A DNA stretch of 5,002 nt, from NCBI GenBank assembly GCA_007133365.1, contig SLMV01000165.1, forward strand, positions 1-5,002, read 5' to 3'. How positions within the stretch are numbered: the stretch's first letter is position 1; every line of letters starts with the position of its first letter. This document shows, one piece after another, positions 1-4,402 of the stretch. Under the pieces are notes generated by a model. That model saw nothing but the letters and a program-made list of their open reading frames with translations. It was not told the origin of the DNA and did not search any database. The stretch is from Clostridia bacterium. Its GTDB lineage: Bacteria > Bacillota > Sulfobacillia > SLMV01. The position numbers and the translations under genes are program-made.

Positions 1-68
1 CGTGACGAGGCCCAAGCGACGCCGGTTACGATATTGACCGCCGCGTCACCCGGAAGGGGATTCTTCAT
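1..68 (-). CDS. 5' end of an unrecognised gene, cut by the left window edge
   Basis: Reading leftward from the ATG at 68-66, the frame stays open to the edge for 22 full codons, beginning MKNPLPGDAAVNIVTGVAWA. The peptide is rich in Ala, Val and Gly and lacks the Arg/Ser/Pro-heavy look of shadow frames. A purine-rich AAGGGGA at 78-72 precedes the ATG at a short spacing of about 3 nt and resembles the ribosome sites of two other genes here. An alternative in-frame start is the GTG at 119-117, which has a GGAG about 8 nt upstream; it would add 17 residues. The gene is divergent from the DUF6807 gene, which would explain the empty 69-416 stretch. No family is recognisable from so short a piece. 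The hydrophobic run could begin a membrane helix, but that is a guess. Confidence 0.5.
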   Translation of the reverse strand, partial: MKNPLPGDAAVNIVTGVAWASS

Positions 69-79
69 GGGTCCCCTTC
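53..79 (-). promoter_or_regulatory. Hairpin covering the ribosome site and start of the left-edge gene
   Basis: GAAGGGGA (minus strand, 79-72) is perfectly complementary to TCCCCTTC (60-53). The stem is 8 bp with an 11-nt loop. On the minus-strand mRNA the 5' arm contains the AAGGGGA ribosome site, the loop holds the ATG, and the 3' arm is codons 3-6. If the ATG start is right, folding would hide the ribosome site. Read on the plus strand, the same hairpin has only a weak T-rich tail, so a terminator is less likely. Confidence 0.4.
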
Positions 80-328
80 TCGTCTCGTTTCCACCCCGGT
101 TCGAACCCGTTGCCGACACCCCATTCGCTCCGGCGTGTAACGGTTAACCAAGGCCCGATACCATCCCGGAAAAATTTGCGATTCGAGCCGCTTAACATTC
201 CATGTTCTCCGAGTGTTTGAAAACTTTGCTTTTGACCCGAAATTCAATTGTTGGCGGCCGAGCAGTCCGGATCATCAAGATTGGCAACCACCTCCTATCA
301 ACCCGAGATCGGATTAAAGCAGGGATTC

Positions 329-357
329 TTCATTTTTTGGGTAAAGAGGGTTAGAAT
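329..357 (+). promoter_or_regulatory. Weak candidate sigma-70-type promoter for the DUF6807 gene
   Basis: TAGAAT at 352-357 matches the -10 consensus at 5 of 6 positions. The hexamer 17 bp upstream, TTCATT at 329-334, matches the -35 at only 3 of 6. Transcription would start near 364, leaving a leader of about 50 nt. The -10 is good and the -35 poor, so it may depend on an activator or not be a promoter at all. Confidence 0.25.
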
Positions 358-403
358 CGTTATTCACCAAATCGTATCGATATTCGCGAAGTCGTCCCAA
401 TTG

Positions 404-412
404 AAAGGGGAG
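404..412 (+). promoter_or_regulatory. Ribosome binding site of the DUF6807 gene
   Basis: AAAGGGGAG ends 4 nt before the ATG at 417. It fixes this start over any downstream Met. The same AAGGGGAG form precedes glnS, so it looks like a habitual ribosome site of this genome. Confidence 0.75.
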
Positions 413-416
413 AAAC

Positions 417-1274
417 ATGAGAGCATTCTTACAGTCAGGCTACTATCATCGGATCAAGGTGGTTGACGGGAATCAAGCCGTGCTCGGGCTTTGTCTCGGT
501 AACTATCCCCACCGGTTCATCCTCAAGCGCCCCGTGGTCCATCCCTTCTATACCCCCAAAGGGGTTCCCGTCACCGAAATGGGCGCTCACAACTTCCCCA
601 ACATTCGCGGGATTTGGGTGGCGCATGCGGCACTGAATGATATTAACTTCTATCATGAATATGATGAGACCGGCTGGATTGTCCCCACCGATTGGTCGAT
701 TGACGACGCGGGACCCGAGGTGGGCATCGATATGACGCTTGACTGGCGCGACCCCAGAGGTGAAGTGATCGCGCTTGAAGCGCGCACCTACCGGGTATCC
801 CGTTCTGAAACCGGCTACGTCCTCGATATCGGTAGCGCCTTGACCCCCCATCAAGAGGTGCTTCGTCTAGCACCCGATATGCACGGCTTTATGGGCGTTC
901 GTGTCATCGATGCCATCGACGAAGACGACGGCGGCCAGATGCTCAGCTCGGAAGGCGGCACCACTGAGGCCACCATCTCCTGGGAACAATCCGAACGCCC
1001 CGAACGATGGGTCAATTATTCAGGTCAAATCGGCGATCATTCGGTTGGCATCGCCGCCATGTTCCACCCCGATATTTCCCCCGCTCCCGTGTATGCGCGT
1101 GGGTATGGGGTCTTCTTCTTAAATCCTCAGTCCGAGGAAATCATTGAGGTTCCAATAGGGGAGAGTTTCCCATTTGCCGCTCGTTTCTATGCGTATGACG
1201 GCGCGCCCAACGCCTCCACCTTCGAAGCACTGTGGCGCGACTTCGGCAACCAACCCCTAACATCGCTTGTTTGA
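417..1274 (+). CDS. DUF6807 / 'PmoA family' protein, divergent member
   Basis: The product is 285 aa with no signal peptide or membrane segment, so probably cytoplasmic. Motifs of the DUF6807 family (often auto-named 'methane oxygenase PmoA') appear in order: RPVVHPFYTPKGVPVT (38-53), RGIWVAH (64-70) leading to NDINFY (74-79), LEARTY (120-125), GFMGVRV (157-163), WVNYSG (198-203), VGIAAMFHP (210-218) and YGVFFLNP (230-237). The family is a beta-rich fold found near carbohydrate-catabolic genes in many bacteria. Despite the name it is not the beta subunit of particulate methane monooxygenase, and its activity is not established to my knowledge. Family members I recall carry a DHPHHR-type motif before the Trp; here the aligned stretch is NFPNIR (59-64), lacking those histidines. 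A strong ribosome site supports the start. The gene appears monocistronic, with no sugar-related gene in view. Family assignment is by motif memory; function is unknown. Confidence 0.8.
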   Translation: MRAFLQSGYYHRIKVVDGNQAVLGLCLGNYPHRFILKRPVVHPFYTPKGVPVTEMGAHNFPNIRGIWVAHAALNDINFYHEYDETGWIVPTDWSIDDAGPEVGIDMTLDWRDPRGEVIALEARTYRVSRSETGYVLDIGSALTPHQEVLRLAPDMHGFMGVRVIDAIDEDDGGQMLSSEGGTTEATISWEQSERPERWVNYSGQIGDHSVGIAAMFHPDISPAPVYARGYGVFFLNPQSEEIIEVPIGESFPFAARFYAYDGAPNASTFEALWRDFGNQPLTSLV

Positions 1275-1287
1275 GATTTAGACAGAG

Positions 1288-1324
1288 CGAAATCGTTTAG
1301 TCGGGAAAAAGGGGGACGATTTCG
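1288..1324 (+). repeat. 9-bp perfect inverted repeat after the DUF6807 gene
   Basis: CGAAATCGT (1288-1296) is the exact reverse complement of ACGATTTCG (1316-1324), with a 19-nt purine-rich loop. It starts 14 nt after the stop codon, but no T-run follows (GGCGAGGACC), so it is not a standard intrinsic terminator. It could stabilise the mRNA 3' end or be a protein site. Confidence 0.55.
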
Positions 1325-1392
1325 GCGAGGACCGTCAATCCTAACAGCAGATGAAGAATCCAAAGGACAAAAGGCCGCTTTGACGCGCTCAT

Positions 1393-1422
1393 CGCCCCTC
1401 CGTATCGAAGTACGGTGGGGTG
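1393..1422. other. Strong hairpin in the intergenic gap, no T-tail
   Basis: CCGTA (1400-1404) pairs with TACGG (1411-1415) around the 6-nt loop TCGAAG. After one T-T mismatch the stem continues as CCCC (1395-1398) with GGGG (1417-1420), then a G-T wobble and one C-G pair. That gives about 11 pairs with one mismatch. No T-run follows on either strand, so it is not a canonical terminator. Its 3' arm overlaps a self-complementary GGGTGCACCC (1418-1427) that could fold in competition with it. Confidence 0.45.
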
Positions 1423-1559
1423 CACCCATCGGCGAAACTTATACCACCCGGTCGGATGGACGTTTCGATGAAGGGTTCACTGTCGTTACCTTGAACAACC
1501 GATTGCTCTTTTTAATTCGGGAAGATGATCATCGCTCCGATGAACGATAACGAACGGTT

Positions 1560-1595
1560 AACCCAGCTCAGATACACAGGGCTTTTGGGTTTTTT
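1560..1595 (+). terminator. Terminator-like hairpin with T-run in the gap
   Basis: AACCC (1560-1564) pairs with GGGTT (1587-1591). After a TTT bulge, AGCTC (1565-1569) pairs with GGGCT (1579-1583), including one T-G wobble, around a 9-nt loop. A T-run (1590-1595) follows at once. It could end the DUF6807 transcript, about 290 nt past its stop codon, or an unannotated small RNA. The bulge makes it weaker than the terminator at 2348-2373. Confidence 0.4.
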
Positions 1596-1692
1596 CGCGA
1601 ACCATTAAAGACGCGGTACTTTTTTCGTTTTATTAATGTCGTTTGAAATATCGAGGCTAAACGAAGTGAACCCGTTGGTAAAGGCAAGTGCG

Positions 1693-1747
1693 AAAGGGGG
1701 CTAGACAATAACGCATACTAAACGATATAGTGTATTAATAAAGGGGG
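1693..1747 (+). repeat. Direct repeat AAAGGGGG flanking the rubrerythrin promoter
   Basis: AAAGGGGG occurs at 1693-1700, directly upstream of the -35 hexamer, and at 1740-1747, at the predicted transcription start. Both copies continue as two variable bases then AG. Their start-to-start distance is 47 bp. A third copy lies at 1308-1315. The placement around a promoter suggests an operator pair, but the motif also resembles a ribosome site, so chance is possible. Confidence 0.4.
1702..1731 (+). promoter_or_regulatory. Candidate sigma-70-type promoter for rubrerythrin
   Basis: TAGACA (1702-1707) and TATAGT (1726-1731) each match the -35 and -10 consensus at 5 of 6 positions, with an 18-bp spacer. 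Transcription would start near 1738, giving a leader of about 80 nt. I see no PerR or Fur box of the usual TTATAAT-type palindrome, although rubrerythrin is PerR-controlled in several clostridia. Confidence 0.5.
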
Positions 1748-1804
1748 TAAGCTGGTTTCGATCGTCAAAACATATGCGGTACCGCTCATTTCCCCCATAC
1801 GATG

Positions 1805-1812
1805 AAAAGGAG
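1805..1812 (+). promoter_or_regulatory. rbr: Ribosome binding site deciding the rubrerythrin start
   Basis: AAAAGGAG lies 8 nt before the ATG at 1821. An in-frame GTG at 1812 would lengthen the protein by three residues, but it overlaps this ribosome site, so the ATG is the better start. Confidence 0.85.
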
Positions 1813-1820
1813 TGAGATTA

Positions 1821-2321
1821 ATGAGTGAAACCAAGAAGAACCTCATGGAAGCCTTTGCGGGAGAATCCCAGGCCAACCGTCGCTATCTGGCGTTTGCCAA
1901 AGAAGCGGAAAAGGAAGGGTTTCCCAATGTCGCTCGGATCTATCGAGCCATCGCCGAAGCCGAAACCGTGCATGCGCTTAAACATTTAGAGATTGCCGGC
2001 GAGATCGGAAGTACCGCCGATAACCTAAAAGCCAGCAAAGAGGGCGAAACCCACGAATTTACCGTGATGTACCCCGAGTTCATCGAAAAAGCCAAAGAAG
2101 AAAAAGAAAAGCGAGCTGTGCAAACGTTTGAATATGCTAATGCGGCCGAGAAAGTGCACGGCGGTATTTTCGAGGATCTTCTCAAGAAAGTTAAAGGTGG
2201 CAGCGACCAACCCAACGTTGAGGTCTCCCTCTGCCCGGTGTGCGGATGGGTCGGTCTCGGTGACATCCCGGATCGTTGTCCCATCTGTAACACGCAGGCG
2301 AAAATGTTTAAGAAATTCTAA
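1821..2321 (+). CDS. rbr: Rubrerythrin
   Basis: The product is 166 aa, a cytoplasmic non-haem iron peroxidase that reduces hydrogen peroxide with electrons from rubredoxin or an NAD(P)H-linked donor. The N-terminal ferritin-like four-helix domain (about 1-125) shows the expected diiron ligands: E15 in GESQA, E48-x-x-H51, E76 and E79 in GETHEF, and E110-x-x-H113. The C-terminal rubredoxin-like domain (about 133-166) has C138-x2-C141 and C153-x2-C156 to bind one Fe(SCys)4. All key residues are present and the length suits the compact forms of the family. The ATG at 1821 follows a strong ribosome site. The gene has its own candidate promoter and a strong terminator, so it is probably monocistronic. 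Its presence points to an anaerobic or microaerobic lifestyle. Confidence 0.96.
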   Translation: MSETKKNLMEAFAGESQANRRYLAFAKEAEKEGFPNVARIYRAIAEAETVHALKHLEIAGEIGSTADNLKASKEGETHEFTVMYPEFIEKAKEEKEKRAVQTFEYANAAEKVHGGIFEDLLKKVKGGSDQPNVEVSLCPVCGWVGLGDIPDRCPICNTQAKMFKKF

Positions 2322-2347
2322 GATCAGCTCAAGTGATACCCACAGCG

Positions 2348-2373
2348 AGGCCCCCGCAATCGGGGGCCTTTTT
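2348..2373 (+). terminator. Intrinsic terminator of rubrerythrin
   Basis: AGGCCCCCG (2348-2356) and CGGGGGCCT (2361-2369) form a perfect 9-bp GC-rich stem with the 4-nt loop CAAT, followed by a T-run (2369-2373) and a further T-rich patch. It begins 27 nt after the rubrerythrin stop. On the minus strand the hairpin is preceded by A-rich sequence but followed by CGCTG, so it is not a standard terminator for convergent glnS, though it may still slow polymerase. Confidence 0.93.
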
Positions 2374-2399
2374 GATTTTGCACTGACGCTCATTTTCTC

Positions 2400-4106
2400 T
2401 TATTGGGATTGCTTCTTTTTAATCTTGGCCCACGTGTCCTTTAGGGGGACAATGCGGTTGAAGATCAGCCCGTCGCCGTGATCCTCTTCTGGGTCCAAAA
2501 AGAAGTAGCCTTTGCGCATAAACTGCACCCGACTGCCCGGGGTAAGAGCGGAAATGGACGGCTCGGCGGGTACCCGGGTCAAGGTCATCAGCGATTCGGG
2601 ATTGAGAACGTCGCGTAAGTCCTCGCCCACTGTTTCCGGGTCTTGCTCAACGAAAAGCGTATCGTAGAGACGCACGTCGACCTCAACGGCGTGGGGTGCC
2701 GAAACCCAATGGGCAACCCCCCGAATCTTTCGACCGCTGGTGTCATTTCCACTTCGCGTTTTCGGATCATAGGTACAATGCAATTCCACCACATTTCCCT
2801 CGTCATCTTTGATCACGTCATGACAGTGGATCGCGTATGCACCCTTTAACCGGATTTCATCACCGGGTGAAAGGCGATGGAATTTCTTTGGCGGATCTTC
2901 CATGAAATCCTCGCGCTCGATATAGACTTCTCCACTAAATGGTGCGGTGCGCATTCCGGCGGACTCGTCCCGAGGAATGTTTTCGAGTTCCACCCATTCA
3001 ACCTCACCTTCGGGCCAATTGGTGATGACCACTTTGAGCGGCTCCAGCACCACCATCTTCCGAAGGGCTGTCGCTTCTAAATCATTACGAATCGAAAATA
3101 AAAACATACGAAGATCCACCAGACTGTCCGCCCGGGCCACACCCACTCGATCCTGAAAATCAGCGATCGCGTCCGGCGTTACGCCCCGACGGCGAAGACC
3201 GGAGATGGTCGGCATCCGGGGATCGTCCCACCCGCTTACATGCCCCTCCTCAACCAATCGGCGGAGTTTTCGTTTGCTGAGCACCATGTGGCTCATATTG
3301 AGCCGTGCAAATTCTGTCTGTTCGGAACGCGCCTTTACCACATCCGGCATCAGTTTAACGGCATTCTCCACCACCCAGTCATAAAGCGGACGATGATCAC
3401 TGTATTCGATGGAACAAAGCGAGTGGGTGATGCCCTCCAACGCGTCCGTGAAGGGATGATCAAAGTCGTACATGGGATAAATGCACCAGGCGTCGCCGGT
3501 GCGATGATGTTCGGCATGTAAGATGCGATACAAAACCGGGTCCCGGAGATTGAGGTTACCGGAGGTCATGTCAATCTTGGCCCGTAAGACCCGAGCACCG
3601 TCGGGAAATTCACCCTTTTGCATCCGCTCAAAAAGCGCTAAATTCTCGTCGACCGATCGATCACGGAACGGGCTGGGTGTGCCGGGCTCCGTCAAGGTGC
3701 CCCGATATTCCCGGATTTCGTCCGGGCTGAGGTCGCACACATAGGCCTGCCCTGCTTCGATCAGGCGCTTGGCAAAGGCAAACTTCGTCTCAAAATAATC
3801 CGACGTGAAAAAGAGACGATCCTCCCAGTCCACACCCAACCATCTTAGATCCTCAATGATCGATTCCACATATTCTTCTTCCTCCGCGATGGGATTGGTA
3901 TCATCAAACCGGAGGTTGAATTTACCGTCAAATTGGCGGGCTAAATTGTAATTTAGTAGCGCTGCTTTGGCATGCCCAATGTGCAAATAGCCGTTGGGTT
4001 CCGGAGGGAATCGCGTATGCACGCGGCCCCCGTGCTTTCCTGCTTCCACATCCTTAAGAATCATCTGATAGATGAAATTCGATTGCATCTCGGCTTCGTT
4101 GGTCAT
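2400..4106 (-). CDS. glnS: Glutaminyl-tRNA synthetase
   Basis: The product is 568 aa, a cytoplasmic class I synthetase that joins glutamine to tRNA-Gln using ATP. The Rossmann catalytic domain carries HIGH at 42-45 within PPEPNGYLHIGHAKA and the KMSKS-loop variant VLSKRK at 275-280. D68 in RFDDTNP and Y213 in IYPMYDF match the glutamine-recognising Asp66 and Tyr211 of the E. coli enzyme at a constant offset of two. The SLCSIEYSDHRPLYDW stretch (229-244) is typical of GlnRS rather than GluRS. The C-terminal half (about 350-560) corresponds to the beta-barrel anticodon-binding domain. It ends in a short Lys-rich tail. Length is normal and no key residue is missing. The ATG at 4106 has a ribosome site at a longish 11-nt spacing; the next Met (residue 7) has none. 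Bacterial GlnRS is generally held to derive from eukaryotes by transfer. The gene is divergent from nadB and convergent with rubrerythrin. Confidence 0.97.
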   Translation of the reverse strand: MTNEAEMQSNFIYQMILKDVEAGKHGGRVHTRFPPEPNGYLHIGHAKAALLNYNLARQFDGKFNLRFDDTNPIAEEEEYVESIIEDLRWLGVDWEDRLFFTSDYFETKFAFAKRLIEAGQAYVCDLSPDEIREYRGTLTEPGTPSPFRDRSVDENLALFERMQKGEFPDGARVLRAKIDMTSGNLNLRDPVLYRILHAEHHRTGDAWCIYPMYDFDHPFTDALEGITHSLCSIEYSDHRPLYDWVVENAVKLMPDVVKARSEQTEFARLNMSHMVLSKRKLRRLVEEGHVSGWDDPRMPTISGLRRRGVTPDAIADFQDRVGVARADSLVDLRMFLFSIRNDLEATALRKMVVLEPLKVVITNWPEGEVEWVELENIPRDESAGMRTAPFSGEVYIEREDFMEDPPKKFHRLSPGDEIRLKGAYAIHCHDVIKDDEGNVVELHCTYDPKTRSGNDTSGRKIRGVAHWVSAPHAVEVDVRLYDTLFVEQDPETVGEDLRDVLNPESLMTLTRVPAEPSISALTPGSRVQFMRKGYFFLDPEEDHGDGLIFNRIVPLKDTWAKIKKKQSQ

Positions 4107-4117
4107 CTCAATACCGT

Positions 4118-4126
4118 CTCCCCTTC
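4118..4126 (-). promoter_or_regulatory. glnS: Ribosome binding site of glnS
   Basis: On the minus strand GAAGGGGAG (4126-4118) lies 11 nt before the ATG. This spacing is longer than usual, but no closer purine-rich element and no better in-frame start exist. It has the same AAGGGGAG form as the DUF6807 gene's site. Confidence 0.6.
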
Positions 4127-4132
4127 ACACTT

Positions 4133-4151
4133 CGTCCGAATCCTTCGGACG
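4133..4151 (-). promoter_or_regulatory. Perfect leader hairpin just upstream of the glnS ribosome site
   Basis: CGTCCGAA (4133-4140) and TTCGGACG (4144-4151) form an 8-bp perfect stem with a 3-nt loop. On the glnS mRNA it ends 6 nt before the ribosome site. No T-run follows in the glnS direction and no T-box consensus (AGGGTGG-ACCGCG type) is present, so this is not a T-box. It may stabilise the mRNA or affect initiation. Confidence 0.5.
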
Positions 4152-4216
4152 TCTTCTCTCCAAGTGATGCGTTCATTGCCGAATCTAATACAAAACGACA
4201 CCCGGGTTCGGAACGC

Positions 4217-4240
4217 TTCATCACCTGTCTTTTCATCACC
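4217..4240. repeat. Tandem 9-bp direct repeat in the glnS/nadB control region
   Basis: TTCATCACC occurs at 4217-4225 and 4232-4240, a 15-bp period with the 6-bp spacer TGTCTT. A degenerate third half, TTCATTATG, follows directly at 4241-4249. The array lies at or just downstream of the predicted glnS start point, where a repressor could act. Confidence 0.5.
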
Positions 4241-4243
4241 TTC

Positions 4244-4274
4244 ATTATGCTCCATGCTACACAAAAACCGTCAA
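4244..4274 (-). promoter_or_regulatory. Candidate glnS promoter
   Basis: On the minus strand TTGACG (4274-4269) and CATAAT (4249-4244) each match the consensus at 5 of 6 positions. The 19-bp spacer is longer than ideal. Transcription would start near 4237, giving a leader of about 130 nt that includes the direct repeats and the hairpin. An alternative -10, TATTAG at 4190-4185, has only a poor -35. Confidence 0.35.
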
Positions 4275-4336
4275 CTTTGCACTTCACCCGATACCATTTC
4301 GGTCATTAGGCGCCACGATACCCACTCGATCAGCAG

Positions 4337-4366
4337 CTGACAATCGGCAGACTTTGGTAGTAGTAT
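4337..4366 (+). promoter_or_regulatory. Candidate nadB promoter
   Basis: CTGACA (4337-4342) matches the -35 at 5 of 6 positions and TAGTAT (4361-4366) matches the -10 at 4 of 6, with an 18-bp spacer. Transcription would start near 4373, leaving a leader of about 30 nt. No NAD-responsive repressor site that I know is recognisable. Confidence 0.35.
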
Positions 4367-4402
4367 GCCAAAAGACGGACCCGAGATGGAGATGACCAAG
4401 CA

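Larger units (their letters stand above)
69..416. other. Divergent intergenic region between the left-edge gene and the DUF6807 gene
   Basis: No convincing gene lies here. The 60-residue minus-strand frame at 65-247 and the 72-residue plus-strand frame from 248 both start at TTG without a suitably placed ribosome site, and their composition is not protein-like. The stretch holds a self-complementary GGTTCGAACC (98-107), an AACGGTTAACC (139-149) that recurs at 1553-1563, a CACCTCCT (288-295) resembling the anti-Shine-Dalgarno end of 16S rRNA, and a weak candidate promoter at 329-357. I see no clear promoter for the minus-strand gene. Confidence 0.6.
1275..1820. other. Long intergenic gap with several potential RNA structures
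   Basis: No frame here looks coding. The 80-residue minus-strand frame at 1187-1429 mostly mirrors the end of the DUF6807 gene and is Arg/Ser-rich. A 27-codon frame at 1525-1608 lacks a ribosome site. The gap holds inverted repeats at 1288-1324, 1393-1422 and 1639-1664, a terminator-like hairpin at 1560-1595, T-runs near 1591 and 1620, three copies of AAAGGGGG, and the probable rubrerythrin promoter and leader. I recognise no known riboswitch, 6S RNA, SRP RNA or tRNA signature. Confidence 0.6.

Noticed and set aside
90..125. GGTTCGAACCC resembling a tRNA T-arm
   Set aside because: Only three of five T-stem pairs form on the plus strand and fewer on the minus, and no matching acceptor or anticodon arm is found at the right distance on either strand.
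65..247. 60-residue minus-strand open frame
   Set aside because: It starts at TTG with no ribosome site, has Arg-rich shadow-like composition, and overlaps the start region of the better left-edge frame.
192..287. 31-codon minus-strand frame from TTG behind a perfect AGGAGG (296-291)
   Set aside because: The spacing is only 3 nt and the start is TTG; the next ATG is too far away. The peptide is unremarkable, and the AGGAGG is simply the complement of the CACCTCCT noted as a finding.
57..333. GGGATTCTTCAT repeated at 57-68 and 322-333
   Set aside because: A 12-mer pair is close to chance expectation in 5 kb, and the flanks share nothing.
435..854. 139-residue frame antisense to the DUF6807 gene
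   Set aside because: Shadow of a gene with clear family motifs on the plus strand; no ribosome site or recognisable domain.
1525..1608. 27-residue plus-strand frame beginning MIIAPMNDNE
   Set aside because: No ribosome site at a usable distance, and the terminator-like hairpin lies inside it. Possible but unsupported as a gene.
1775..1796. GCGGTACCGC resembling the T-box GGTACCGCG end
   Set aside because: The preceding AGGGTGG of a T-box is missing, no specifier stem or terminator follows, and the downstream gene is rubrerythrin, not an amino-acid gene.
1940..2393. 117- and 122-residue frames antisense to rubrerythrin
   Set aside because: Mirror frames of an intact rubrerythrin with all metal ligands; the second also crosses the terminator.
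3972..4340. 122-residue plus-strand frame across the glnS start and intergenic region
   Set aside because: Antisense to the GlnRS HIGH region at one end and low-complexity Ser/His composition beyond; no ribosome site.
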